Shown here in pieces: positions 9,911 to 18,495 of a stretch of DNA of 47,213 nt. The notes beneath the pieces were generated by a model. The model saw nothing but the letters and a program-made list of their open reading frames with translations. It ran no database searches and was not told the origin of the DNA. Each line of letters opens with the position of its first letter. Position 1 is the stretch's first letter. The DNA comes from DASSWB01 sp035705495. GTDB lineage: Bacteria; Bacteroidota; Bacteroidia; Flavobacteriales; Flavobacteriaceae. The stretch is taken from NCBI GenBank assembly GCA_035705495.1, contig DASSWB010000037.1:1-47213 (forward strand), written 5' to 3'. The position numbers and the translations under genes were made by a program.

Positions 9911-10117
9911 CTAAATCAATTTTTGTTGCTCTCTTTGAATTTCTACCAAACGATAGAGTTTGATTTTGTCCTTGGCTTCTTTTGCAGATAAAATCAGTCG
10001 TTTATACTTGCTTTTACCGGACTTTCCCGCAATTAATTTTGAAAGGGATCTTTTTTCCTTCTCTTCCATTTTTTCAAGCTGGGGCCTCAGAACATTATAT
10101 ATTGTTTTCGCATCCAT
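9911..10117 (-). CDS. Small basic hypothetical protein
   Basis: A 68-residue, lysine-rich, mostly helical protein with no signal peptide, membrane segment or domain I recognise. Coding looks real because it occupies its own slot between two genes and does not overlap either one. The composition is rich in K, E, L and A with few hydrophobic runs, which would suit a small cytoplasmic or nucleic-acid-associated protein, but that is a guess. It converges on the histidine kinase gene with 11 bases between stops. A near-consensus -7 element (TATATTTA on the minus strand, 10147-10154) lies about 30 bases upstream. Confidence 0.6.
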   Translation of the reverse strand: MDAKTIYNVLRPQLEKMEEKEKRSLSKLIAGKSGKSKYKRLILSAKEAKDKIKLYRLVEIQREQQKLI

Positions 10118-10221
10118 GACATTCTCTTTTTCTGTTATATATAGATTAAATATAAGTAATTATCATTTATCGCAGGAATGGAAACCGAGGTTTAACCTTT
10201 ATTTGGGTCAAGAAAGAGCAT

Positions 10222-10253
10222 AAAAAAACCTCATATTTTTTAATAATATGAGG
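10222..10253 (-). terminator. Rho-independent terminator of the acidic lipoprotein gene
   Basis: Bases 10229-10237 (CCTCATATT) pair perfectly with 10245-10253 (AATATGAGG) around a 7-base loop. Read on the minus strand the hairpin is followed by a run of seven T. It lies 38 bases after the stop of the lipoprotein gene. Confidence 0.85.
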
Positions 10254-10290
10254 TATAAATTTAATAACAACTGCTATTTTATATAGCGTC

Positions 10291-10518
10291 TTATTCTTTT
10301 ATTTCCACTTCCGTAGCTTCAACTTCAACAGCAGTTGAGTCTTCAACTACTTCAGCAGAAACTTCTGTTTCTTCAACAACTTCAGCAACAGGTTCAGTAA
10401 CTTCTGGAGTCACTTCTGTAGTTTCAGTAGTTTCAGTAGTTTCAGTTGTAGTTTCTTTACAAGAAGTAAAAGAAAGAGTCATTGCTAAAACAGCGAAAGT
10501 TAAAAATGTTTTTTTCAT
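10291..10518 (-). CDS. Small, very acidic Thr/Glu/Val-rich lipoprotein
   Basis: The 75-residue product has a classic lipoprotein signal peptide ending at Cys20 (SFTSC), so it should be lipid-anchored after export. The mature part, about 55 residues, is almost entirely T, E, V, A and P, with TET units at its start and many EVxE-like units after. It has only one lysine near the anchor and one near the end, so it is strongly negative. It is low-complexity and probably unfolded. The gene has its own perfect -7 element and its own terminator, so it is a single-gene unit. The gene looks well expressed, but I cannot assign a function. Confidence 0.8.
   Translation of the reverse strand: MKKTFLTFAVLAMTLSFTSCKETTTETTETTETTEVTPEVTEPVAEVVEETEVSAEVVEDSTAVEVEATEVEIKE
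10418..10444 (-). repeat. Three tandem 9-base units inside the acidic lipoprotein gene
   Basis: GTAGTTTCA on the plus strand occurs three times in a row at 10418-10426, 10427-10435 and 10436-10444. Each unit is in frame and codes for part of the TET repeat. Copy-number change would lengthen or shorten the protein without shifting the frame. Confidence 0.85.
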
Positions 10519-10552
10519 TTTTGAAAAATTTTATTGTTGATTTTTTGAGCGC

Positions 10553-10560
10553 CAAATGTA
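10553..10560 (-). promoter_or_regulatory. -7 element of the acidic lipoprotein gene
   Basis: The minus strand reads TACATTTG, a perfect TAnnTTTG, 34 bases before the ATG. A T-rich stretch containing TTG lies 15 bases further upstream, closer than the usual 19-23, so the -33 element is uncertain. Confidence 0.55.
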
Positions 10561-10628
10561 CATATTTTTATGAAACAAAAATTTTTTAGCAAGTGTTTTT
10601 TATAAAATTCAAAAAATAATATAATTAG

Positions 10629-10671
10629 ATGATAACGAGTCAGGTTTTATTATAATTGACGGTGTTATCAT
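10629..10671. repeat. Inverted repeat ATGATAAC / GTTATCAT
   Basis: ATGATAAC at 10629-10636 and GTTATCAT at 10664-10671 are perfect 8-base inverted arms separated by 27 bases. The repeat is in the 246-base divergent gap between the lipoprotein gene and the M61 peptidase gene. It has no T-run and is not near either stop codon, so it is not a terminator. It could bind a regulator. No protein is implicated by the sequence. Confidence 0.4.
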
Positions 10672-10764
10672 TAGTCCATTTTCTCCTGATGAGACCTGGT
10701 ATTTGTATGCGTTGTAACATTTTATTCCAAAACAAGTCTAACCGACAAGAAAAAAAACATCAAC

Positions 10765-12642
10765 ATGAAGAAATTATTGATTTGTTTAGGAATCGCATCC
10801 ACAATTGTAGCATGTAAATCATCATCTACTTCAACCACAGAAAGCGAGGATCAATCTATTGTAGCAACTCTTGATTTGGTAAACATTCAAAACGACCAAG
10901 TTAAAGTGACTATTGATCCTGCAAAAATCACGCAAGAAGAACTAAAATTTTTCATTCCAAAAACAGTTCCCGGTACCTATTCGGTAGATAACTATGGACA
11001 GTTTATTGAAAATTTAAAAGCTTATGATTATAATGGAAAAGAAATTGCAATCGTAAAATTAGATGAAAATTCCTGGTCTATAAGTGAGCCAAAGCAGTTA
11101 GATAAAATTTCATATTATGTAAATGACACTTATGATATATCAGGTGAGAAAGGTGTTTTTTCACCTGCAGGAACAAATATAGCAGCAGGAAGCAACTTCA
11201 TGTTGAACCTTCACGGATTTGTTGGCTATTTCAGTGAAATGGTTCAAAATCCGTATCAATTGGTTATTCATCGTCCGTCACAAATGGTGGCAGGAACTAC
11301 TTTAAATTTAGCAAAAAGCACTCCAAATGCCACCGCTTCATCTACCACAGATGTTTATAATGCTTCAAGATATTTTGAGGTTACAGATAATCCTATCATG
11401 TATGCAGAACCTGATACTACAAGTTTTGTTGTTGATGGAATGAAGGTGTTAATTGATGTTTACTCGCCTAATGACGTTCACAGTGCAGAATCGATCAAAC
11501 CGGGAATAGAGAAAATGGTGAATGCACAAAAGAATTTTTTGGGTGAAATTGACGACACCGATAAATACAGCATCCTTCTTTACATGGCCGACATGCAAGG
11601 GGTTGATGCAAAAGGATTTGGTGCTTTAGAACATCATACTTCCACAACAGTGGTATTACCGGAAACGATGGATGCTGCTTCTCTTTCCAATACGATGACA
11701 GATGTTGTGTCGCATGAATTTTTTCACATTCTTACACCTTTGAGTGTCCATTCGGAAGAAATCCATTATTTTGATTACAACAATCCAAAAATGTCGAAAC
11801 ATTTATGGATGTATGAAGGAGTTACGGAATATTTTGCCAATCTGTTTCAAGTAAACCAAGGTTTAATAAGTAACGCGGAATTTTATAAGAGAATGGGTGA
11901 CAAAATTGAAACTTCCAAAAATTTTGATGATACAGTTCCCTTCACGCATATGAGTGAAAACATTTTACAAGAACCATATAAGGATATGTATTACAATGTT
12001 TATCAGAAAGGCGCCCTTATCGGAATGGCATTGGATATCCGCTTAAGGGAGTTGAGCAATGGCGAAATGGGAATTTTAGATATGATGAAAGCTTTATCCA
12101 GTAAGTACGGTCAAGATAAACCATTTAAAGATGAGGAATTAATCCCTACTATTGTTTCCCTAACTTTTCCAGAAATACAAAGTTTCTTTGATCAGTATGT
12201 CACAGGATCAACTCCTATTCCTTATGAAGATTTCTTTAAAAAAGTCGGGGTTGAAATGGGTGAAGATCAAGTAGAAGTTACTTATTTCATTAAAGGTCAA
12301 GTTCCTTACATAGATGTGAATCAGGAAACCAGTGAAATTTTCTTTAGGGAAAACATTTCATTCAATTCATTTTTGGAAGAAATGGGAATTGAAAGCGGTG
12401 ATGTTTTAAAATCTATAAATGGTGCAGAATATAACCTGCAAAATATCTACGGTTTGATTGGCGCTTCTCAAGGTTGGAATATTGGAGATGATATTTCTAT
12501 CGTTGTACTAAGGGATGGTGAAGAAGTTAACTTAAATGGAAAGGTTACAAAACCTATGGCTTCTCAAATTTCGGTTCAAGAGATGGAGCTTCCAGAAAAC
12601 GATCCGCGAGTAAAATTGCGTGATGCTTGGCTCAAAAACTAA
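10765..12642 (+). CDS. M61-family metallopeptidase lipoprotein with C-terminal PDZ domain
   Basis: The 625-residue protein carries a lipobox ending at Cys17 (IVAC), so it should be membrane-anchored outside the cytoplasm. Its zinc site HEFFH is at residues 317-321, with the third ligand in MYEGVTEYF (Glu351), the layout of family M61 (glycyl aminopeptidase-like, related to M1). The C-terminal 100 residues look like a PDZ domain (GIESGDVLKSING), which commonly follows the M61 catalytic domain. All metal ligands are present, so it is probably active. It stands alone, with a clear terminator about 20 bases downstream. Substrates are unknown; peptide turnover in the periplasm is the likely role. 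Confidence 0.92.
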   Translation: MKKLLICLGIASTIVACKSSSTSTTESEDQSIVATLDLVNIQNDQVKVTIDPAKITQEELKFFIPKTVPGTYSVDNYGQFIENLKAYDYNGKEIAIVKLDENSWSISEPKQLDKISYYVNDTYDISGEKGVFSPAGTNIAAGSNFMLNLHGFVGYFSEMVQNPYQLVIHRPSQMVAGTTLNLAKSTPNATASSTTDVYNASRYFEVTDNPIMYAEPDTTSFVVDGMKVLIDVYSPNDVHSAESIKPGIEKMVNAQKNFLGEIDDTDKYSILLYMADMQGVDAKGFGALEHHTSTTVVLPETMDAASLSNTMTDVVSHEFFHILTPLSVHSEEIHYFDYNNPKMSKHLWMYEGVTEYFANLFQVNQGLISNAEFYKRMGDKIETSKNFDDTVPFTHMSENILQEPYKDMYYNVYQKGALIGMALDIRLRELSNGEMGILDMMKALSSKYGQDKPFKDEELIPTIVSLTFPEIQSFFDQYVTGSTPIPYEDFFKKVGVEMGEDQVEVTYFIKGQVPYIDVNQETSEIFFRENISFNSFLEEMGIESGDVLKSINGAEYNLQNIYGLIGASQGWNIGDDISIVVLRDGEEVNLNGKVTKPMASQISVQEMELPENDPRVKLRDAWLKN

Positions 12643-12662
12643 TTGACTGAAAATTTATTTTT

Positions 12663-12703
12663 AATGCCGAATAGATATTAATAATCTGTTCGGCATTTTT
12701 TAA
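12663..12703 (+). terminator. Rho-independent terminator after the M61 gene
   Basis: AATGCCGAA at 12663-12671 pairs with TTCGGCATT at 12689-12697, with a further AGAT/ATCT pairing inside. A T-run follows directly on the plus strand. It lies 20 bases after the stop codon. Confidence 0.9.
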
Positions 12704-12778
12704 TTTACAAAATTGCCTAAAGTGCTTCTGGTATCTGTTAATTAAAAGTCAAAAGCAGCCCATATCTACCTTTCTATA

Positions 12779-12809
12779 TTGTCAATAGCACGAAAAATAA
12801 ATATCTTTA
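12779..12809 (+). promoter_or_regulatory. Promoter of the ABC1/UbiB-type kinase gene
   Basis: TTG at 12779-12781 is followed after 20 bases by TATCTTTA at 12802-12809, one mismatch from TAnnTTTG. Spacing is ideal for a Bacteroidota promoter. The ATG of the kinase gene lies 25 bases downstream. Confidence 0.5.
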
Positions 12810-12834
12810 GGTGAATTAGCAACATCTAAAATCT

Positions 12835-14505
12835 ATGGCAAATAAATTGGAGCGTTACCAAAAATTCCTAAGCTTTATGCTCAAGTATTGGAACAGTGAT
12901 CTTGTTCAGCAAACTGCGGCCAATGCAATGGAAGAGGAAAAAATGAATAAGGAACGAGATTATGACCAGTCGCCAGAGGAATTGGTTGAAGATTTAAAAT
13001 CCATGGGGCCTACCTACATTAAATTGGGCCAATTATTATCTACGCGTCCTGATCTTTTACCCGACGCTTATTTAAATGCTTTAACTGAACTTCAGGATGA
13101 TGTGGAACCAATTCCTTATGATCAAGTACGGGAAATCGTGGAAGAAGAACTGGGAGCGCGGATTTCAAAAGCCTTTGATTATTTTGAAGAAGAACCATTG
13201 GCAAGTGCATCCATAGGACAAGTACATAAAGCCAAATTGAGATCGGGTAAATTGGTTGCTGTTAAAGTACAAAGACCTGATATCCGAAAAAAATTCATGG
13301 AAGATCTTGACACACTTCAAGAAGTAGCCACACTTGCAATAAACCACAGCAAAGTTGCTCGAAAATATGCAATTGATGATGTTCTCGAAGATCTTCGAAG
13401 GATTCTCATGCATGAACTAAATTACATTCGGGAAGGTCAAAATCTTCTTACCATACACGAAAATCTTCAATCTTACACCAATATTATTGTGCCGCTGCCC
13501 ATTCTGGACTATACCACCGGAAAAGTGTTAACGATGGAATATATGGAAGGAAAAAAGATTACAAGTATTTCCCCTCTAAGAAAAATCGAAAACGATTACA
13601 GTGATTTAGTTGATAGTCTGATAGAAGCTTATTTACAACAGTTGGTTTCCGATGGTTTTGCTCATGCCGATCCGCACCCGGGAAACGTCCACCTCACCAA
13701 AGAAGATAAAATTATTTTAATGGATTTGGGAATGGTCGCACAGTTTTCTCCTCAGGTACGGGAATTTTTACTCCAGCTTCTTATTGCCGTCAGTCAAGAT
13801 AATGGCGAGGGAACGGCCAAGGTTATCATAAATATGAGCAGAATTGAAGATGATGCCAGTATAGAAAATTTCAAAAAAACCATTAGTCAGTTAATAATGG
13901 ATAGCCAAAATGCTACTGCGGAAGATGTTCAAATTGGAAAATTGTTGTTGCATATGAATCGAGCCGCTGCACAGAATGGTATTCATATTCCTGTGGAAGT
14001 GAATATTCTAGGGAAAATACTGTTGAATTTAGATCAAATTGTTGTTTTTCTGGCTCCGAATTTTGATTTAAAAGCATCATTGCGAAAGCATTTACAAAAA
14101 TTGATGAGCCAGAAGATCAAATCCGAATTACGTCCAGAAAATTTTTTCTCTGTTCTTTTAGAAGCTAAAAAGTTAGCTGAAAATTTGCCAGAGCGGATGA
14201 ACAAGATTTCGGAAAAACTGGCCAACAACGAACTTGAATTGAAAATAGATGCAATTGATGAAGAAAGGTTTACTGACGGATTTCAAAAAGTAGCCAACAG
14301 AATTACATTGGGATTGATTATCGCCGCAACAATCATTGGCGCAGCAATGCTGATGAGTATTCCTACCAATTTTACGATTGCCGGATATCCAGGTTTGGCA
14401 ATTATATTCTTTTTAATTGCTGCATTGGGAGGAATTTCCCTTAGCTACGTAATCATTTTCAAGGACAAGGGATTTCGTGACAACAAAAAAGGCAAGAACA
14501 ATTAA
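12835..14505 (+). CDS. ABC1/AarF/UbiB-family atypical kinase
   Basis: The 556-residue protein belongs to the ABC1 (UbiB/COQ8) family of atypical kinases or ATPases, which support quinone biosynthesis and lipid-soluble metabolite handling at the membrane. The family-specific KxGQ motif is at residues 63-66 (KLGQ) followed by STRPDLLP. The ASIGQVHKA block is the alanine-rich loop region. HADPHPGN starts at His277 and the DLG metal-binding triad lies near residue 298. Two membrane helices close the C-terminus (about 485-550), as in UbiB. Bacteroidota generally use menaquinone, so a menaquinone-related role is an inference. Its stop codon overlaps that of the convergent FAD/Rieske gene by four bases. 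Confidence 0.93.
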   Translation: MANKLERYQKFLSFMLKYWNSDLVQQTAANAMEEEKMNKERDYDQSPEELVEDLKSMGPTYIKLGQLLSTRPDLLPDAYLNALTELQDDVEPIPYDQVREIVEEELGARISKAFDYFEEEPLASASIGQVHKAKLRSGKLVAVKVQRPDIRKKFMEDLDTLQEVATLAINHSKVARKYAIDDVLEDLRRILMHELNYIREGQNLLTIHENLQSYTNIIVPLPILDYTTGKVLTMEYMEGKKITSISPLRKIENDYSDLVDSLIEAYLQQLVSDGFAHADPHPGNVHLTKEDKIILMDLGMVAQFSPQVREFLLQLLIAVSQDNGEGTAKVIINMSRIEDDASIENFKKTISQLIMDSQNATAEDVQIGKLLLHMNRAAAQNGIHIPVEVNILGKILLNLDQIVVFLAPNFDLKASLRKHLQKLMSQKIKSELRPENFFSVLLEAKKLAENLPERMNKISEKLANNELELKIDAIDEERFTDGFQKVANRITLGLIIAATIIGAAMLMSIPTNFTIAGYPGLAIIFFLIAALGGISLSYVIIFKDKGFRDNKKGKNN

Positions 14506-16175
14506 AGATTTTTTAAACCTGTAAAAGCGGGACCTTCCAAGACGTCACCGGTGGGTTCAAACCTGCTTCCATGGCAAGGACAATCCCAAGTTGTCTCAGC
14601 GTCATTCCAATGCACAATACAACCCATGTGCGGACAAACAGCAGATTTTACTTTTACGATCCCCTCTTCTGTTTTGTAAACCGCCATTTTTTTTCCATCC
14701 CGGCTCAGAATACGGCCTTCACCAGGTTTCACTTCGGCAATTTCCAAATCATCGCCATCTACGGTATATCCTTTTATTAATTCTTTTGCAACATTTAAAT
14801 TCTCTTTGACAAACTCTTTTGCCGCTTTTAATGGTTGATGCCGTTTGGCTTCATAGAATTCGGCATATTTATTTTTCGATCCAGTTATGGTATCTGCAAT
14901 AATCATTGCTGAAAGCGTTCCATAGGTCAACCCGTCTGTAGAAAATCCAGTGGCCAGAAATATGTTTGAGTTTTCATGCTGTTTTCCAATATAAGGAAGA
15001 AAATCGGCGGGTTTATAATGTTGTCCTCCCCAACGATGTGTGATTTCTTCAATTTTGAAATGTGTTTTCAAATAATTTTCAAGATTCTTAATATGTTGCG
15101 TATTATTTTCCGCTTGTCCCACTTTATGTGGTTCACCAACAACAATAAGCCTTTTCTCCCCTTCTCTTTCATAGGTCCTAAAAGAAAATTTCTGTCCTTT
15201 CCCGTAAAAACCCCAAAAGATACCTTGGGGATAATCGTCTGAATTCAATTTTGCAGCAACACCATATTCTCTATAAGGTCCCAAAACAGTGTGATAATCC
15301 AATTTTATACCCTTTGGTGTATGAGTAGCATGCAGGACAAATTTTGCTCTCACCGTCCCTCCAGTGGTATGTAGTTTTAGCATATTCTCTTTCTCCTCTA
15401 TCTTTTCAACATTGGTATTTTCATAAATAGCACATTTTGAAGAAATAGCATTTGCCAGTTCTTGTACATAACGCATCGGATTGAAATACGCTTGATTTTC
15501 GAGTTTCACGGCTTTGGCGAAAGGCACAGGAAAAGCATTGTTGGTGAGACTTTCCATTGGTATTCCCGCTTTCTTTCCAAAATTTAGTTCGTCCTCTATC
15601 TTTTGAATATTCTCTTCATTCTCAGAAAACAAGTACCAAGGAACACGCTTGAAATCACAATCAAGGTTGAACCTTTTTATGTTCTTCTCTATAAAATTAA
15701 TTGCTTCAGCTCTAGATTCAGCAACGTTTTTAAGCGTTTCTATATCGTATTTGGAAGCTAATGCCGATAAAATTTTATCAATTGTTAGGTAAAGGTTTCC
15801 CGTACTATGTGACGTAGTACCACCACCCACTTTTCTTGCTTCAATAACAGCAACATTCAATCCTTTTTCCGAAAGTAAAAAAGCCGAACTGATACCCGTT
15901 ATTCCACCACCTATAATCGCGACATCTACTTCAAGATCATTTTTCAAAGTAGGAAAGTTGGTACTAGAGGAAAATGAATTCCATAGTGATTTAGTGAACA
16001 TAGCAGTGATTTTTGACTTGTGGATACCTTCTAATTTAGCAATAAACGCATTCGGGTCCCAAAAGATTAACAAAGCAGTAACAACAGATGATAAATAAAC
16101 ATTAATATTTAAATTCCATTTGTGAAGGTTTTTATAAAGCCGAAAATTTTCTCTGAAATCTGATTTATATTGCAT
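14502..16175 (-). CDS. FAD-dependent oxidoreductase with C-terminal Rieske [2Fe-2S] domain
   Basis: The protein joins a DAO-type FAD oxidoreductase domain (VAIIGGGITG near residue 87) to a C-terminal Rieske domain with CPH and CPCH cluster ligands near residues 515-535. This fusion is a known family of predicted amine or amino-acid oxidoreductases. The full open frame is 557 residues, but the first 58 look unlike the family. Met59, at base 16001, begins a normal ~499-residue protein (MFTKSLWNSF...) and is my preferred start. That would open a 190-base divergent region toward the PAP2 gene. Electrons from substrate oxidation would pass from FAD to the iron-sulfur cluster. Substrate unknown. 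Confidence 0.88.
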   Translation of the reverse strand: MQYKSDFRENFRLYKNLHKWNLNINVYLSSVVTALLIFWDPNAFIAKLEGIHKSKITAMFTKSLWNSFSSSTNFPTLKNDLEVDVAIIGGGITGISSAFLLSEKGLNVAVIEARKVGGGTTSHSTGNLYLTIDKILSALASKYDIETLKNVAESRAEAINFIEKNIKRFNLDCDFKRVPWYLFSENEENIQKIEDELNFGKKAGIPMESLTNNAFPVPFAKAVKLENQAYFNPMRYVQELANAISSKCAIYENTNVEKIEEKENMLKLHTTGGTVRAKFVLHATHTPKGIKLDYHTVLGPYREYGVAAKLNSDDYPQGIFWGFYGKGQKFSFRTYEREGEKRLIVVGEPHKVGQAENNTQHIKNLENYLKTHFKIEEITHRWGGQHYKPADFLPYIGKQHENSNIFLATGFSTDGLTYGTLSAMIIADTITGSKNKYAEFYEAKRHQPLKAAKEFVKENLNVAKELIKGYTVDGDDLEIAEVKPGEGRILSRDGKKMAVYKTEEGIVKVKSAVCPHMGCIVHWNDAETTWDCPCHGSRFEPTGDVLEGPAFTGLKNL

Positions 16176-16192
16176 TGAACCAAAAAAATCAG

Positions 16193-17008
16193 ATGATGAG
16201 AATATTTTTTCTACTATTTTTTTTCAGTTTTACTTGCGTTGCCCAAACCACCCAAAATGATTCGCCTTATGAAATAAGTTGGGCGGTTGATGGCCCTTGG
16301 GTAGGAGGCGGATTGGGTCTTAACGCTTTGGGATTGTACCTCATTCAAAACAAAGATGCCTTAACAGATGCTGAATTGGCGAATTTATCTAAAGACGATG
16401 TTTTCTTTTTGGATAAATGGGCCGCAGGAAATTATTCCAATTCACACAATGAATTGAGTTATTTTCCTTTTTACGCTTCTTTTGCAACGCCCGTGATTTT
16501 TCTATTAAATAAAAACGAACGAAATCATGCAGGTCAAATAATGGTGTTATTTGTGGAAACCATGGCAACTACAGGAGCAATTTACACTCTTACAGCGGGA
16601 ACAGTTCAAAGAAGTAGGCCTTTTGTTTACAATGAAAGTTTGTCCGACACCAAACGAAAAAGCAACAATTCCCAACGTTCGTTCTTCGCAGGGCATACAG
16701 CGGCAACTGCCTCGGCAACATTTTTTGCAGCCAAAGTTTATCAAGATTTCAATCCAGATTCTCCGTATATTCCTTACGTGTGGGCAGGTGCAGCAATCAT
16801 TCCAGCGAGTGTGGCGTATTTAAGAACAACGAGTGGGAACCATTTTTTAACCGATAATATTATAGGATATGCAATTGGTGCAGGTGTTGGAATATTGGTT
16901 CCTCAACTGCATAAAAAAGGAAATGAGAATTTCTCTTTTTTTCCTACGATGGGACAAGACTTAATGGGACGAAATTATAATGCAATTCATCTTTCTTACC
17001 GGTTTTAA
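16193..17008 (+). CDS. PAP2-family phosphatase, exported or membrane-bound
   Basis: The protein begins with a signal peptide (MMRIFFLLFFF... ending near VAQ). An in-frame TTG at 16175 would add six residues, but the ATG pair at 16193/16196 gives a normal signal peptide and is preferred. The three PAP2 acid-phosphatase motifs are visible in weak form: a basic RSRPF motif, SFFAGHTA in place of PSGH, and RTTSGNHFLTD with the conserved His and Asp. Several hydrophobic stretches lie between them. Possible roles are lipid phosphate or undecaprenyl-pyrophosphate hydrolysis; the latter would fit the adjacent glycan locus but is not shown. A bidirectional terminator follows. Confidence 0.85.
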   Translation: MMRIFFLLFFFSFTCVAQTTQNDSPYEISWAVDGPWVGGGLGLNALGLYLIQNKDALTDAELANLSKDDVFFLDKWAAGNYSNSHNELSYFPFYASFATPVIFLLNKNERNHAGQIMVLFVETMATTGAIYTLTAGTVQRSRPFVYNESLSDTKRKSNNSQRSFFAGHTAATASATFFAAKVYQDFNPDSPYIPYVWAGAAIIPASVAYLRTTSGNHFLTDNIIGYAIGAGVGILVPQLHKKGNENFSFFPTMGQDLMGRNYNAIHLSYRF

Positions 17009-17024
17009 TCACGCAAAACTCCAT

Positions 17025-17055
17025 AAAAAAAGCCAAGGCTAAAAGTCTTGGCTTT
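17025..17055. terminator. Bidirectional terminator between PAP2 and Wzi-like genes
   Basis: AAAGCCAAG at 17029-17037 pairs perfectly with CTTGGCTTT at 17047-17055. On the minus strand it is followed by seven T, which serves the Wzi-like gene. On the plus strand a shorter T-rich tail (TTTCTTTG) serves the PAP2 gene. Confidence 0.88.
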
Positions 17056-17081
17056 CTTTGTTTGAAAGGTTCGTAATCCTG

Positions 17082-18419
17082 CTAAAACAAATTTTTTGAA
17101 ATCAAAATACCGGCTCCATAAACAGGAGAGTCATTTGAAATAAAATCGGAACCTACCCTGACCCTAACATCTACGAAGTCTCGATAGGCCAAAACTTCGA
17201 AATAAGCTGAAATTATTTCATTGGGTTCGTAATTAACGCCTTTTGCGCCAAAATTCTCCCTATAACTCGCCAAGAATTTATATGGCAATTTTTTATTGAT
17301 CATTCCCCCAATTCCAAAATGATGAACCACCACCTGATTATTTACGATATAGGGCTCCTCTCGGGAAGCAGTAATAAAAGGTACGCCAAGGACAAAACCT
17401 TCATAGGTCCACCCGGAAGCATAAACTTGGTTCTGGAAATAGTTATCCATTCCGTCCGTGGTTGTACTGCCTTTACTCTGGTTTTTGGTATAATAAATTT
17501 CATAGAGCAGGGCGTTAAAAAGCTTTGTTTCATCCTTGTTCCTAAAAAACACGCCATAACGACCGTCGGGAATATTATTAAATCTACGTCCAGATCCGTC
17601 TTCAAATAAATGATTGTACATAAATTGTAATTCGTGGTCGTTCATAAGTGTGGAGAAGATAATTTCAAAACTTCCCAAATGGTTGCCAAGCGCATTGATT
17701 TCTTCACCGTCAACCGCATTTCCACTACCCTCTTTCCCCATAAAAACCCTTACATAATCTTTAAATCCACCAGGCAACTCTCCGTAAACAGGGGATTTTC
17801 CAGCCCATTGCGCAAAATGTTGCAGGCCAAATTTCAGATTAAAAAATTCTGAAGGATTAACAATAAAATGAAAACTTTTATGGTGTAACCTGGCGCCTTG
17901 AACCACGCGGTCGTTACCCATCCAGTATTCTTCCAGACTTGCTTCAAAACTCAGATGTGCTTTTTTCCATAACCCAATAGGTTTGGTCGTTCTGATTTGG
18001 ATTCCAGGAAGCGGACGCGCATTAAGTGACCAAAGTATATTATCATTGGTAGCACTCAAACCGTCATACAAAGTTGGTTTTTGCTTTCGACCCAATACTA
18101 CTTCAAAAATCTTATGTTGGTAATGCAAATAACTCTCATCCAGCTTGACTTCATCATTAAAACCATCATAATATAGAAGTCCAGCTCCAGCTTCAATAAA
18201 TGATTCTTCGGAAAGGGACAAAGAAACTGAAGAATTGATCCAACTGGAAAAATTTGTTTCTTCATCTATTCTTCCTCTTTGGTTACTGTGGAAATAAAAC
18301 GGAGAATTTTCCGTAGTATAACCCATCCCCAAAAGATTGATTTCTGTATTATAAACCGGTTCTTGCGCATGTACGTCGAAAACAAACCCGAATGCGAGTA
18401 AAGTAAATAAATATTTCAT
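17082..18419 (-). CDS. Capsule assembly Wzi-family outer-membrane protein
   Basis: The 445-residue protein starts with a clear signal peptide ending at VHAQ. The rest has alternating polar/hydrophobic beta-strand patterns ending in an aromatic residue (ISKNLF), as expected for an outer-membrane barrel. Sequence blocks such as FIEAGAGLLY, VLGRKQ and HFAQWAGKSP resemble the Wzi family, which in E. coli anchors capsule at the cell surface. Length is close to other Bacteroidota members. It sits at the left end of the polysaccharide locus and is a single-gene unit with a strong terminator. A role in surface attachment of the glycan is therefore likely but inferred. Confidence 0.82.
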   Translation of the reverse strand: MKYLFTLLAFGFVFDVHAQEPVYNTEINLLGMGYTTENSPFYFHSNQRGRIDEETNFSSWINSSVSLSLSEESFIEAGAGLLYYDGFNDEVKLDESYLHYQHKIFEVVLGRKQKPTLYDGLSATNDNILWSLNARPLPGIQIRTTKPIGLWKKAHLSFEASLEEYWMGNDRVVQGARLHHKSFHFIVNPSEFFNLKFGLQHFAQWAGKSPVYGELPGGFKDYVRVFMGKEGSGNAVDGEEINALGNHLGSFEIIFSTLMNDHELQFMYNHLFEDGSGRRFNNIPDGRYGVFFRNKDETKLFNALLYEIYYTKNQSKGSTTTDGMDNYFQNQVYASGWTYEGFVLGVPFITASREEPYIVNNQVVVHHFGIGGMINKKLPYKFLASYRENFGAKGVNYEPNEIISAYFEVLAYRDFVDVRVRVGSDFISNDSPVYGAGILISKNLF

Positions 18420-18469
18420 ATGTTGCGAAAATTATAAATTCTAGTGTTAAGGAACTGTTGCAAAAAGCC

Positions 18470-18477
18470 TATTTTTG
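18470..18477 (+). promoter_or_regulatory. -7 element of the PHP-type tyrosine phosphatase gene
   Basis: TATTTTTG is a perfect TAnnTTTG. A TTA sits 20 bases upstream in place of the usual TTG. The ATG follows after 18 bases, so the untranslated leader would be short. The site lies in the 76-base divergent gap shared with the Wzi-like gene. Confidence 0.5.
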
Positions 18478-18495
18478 TATTAATTAATTAAGAAA

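Noticed and set aside
10418..10444. Short tandem repeats as a CRISPR or non-coding repeat array
   Set aside because: Units are 9 bases, directly adjacent without spacers, and in frame within the lipoprotein gene.
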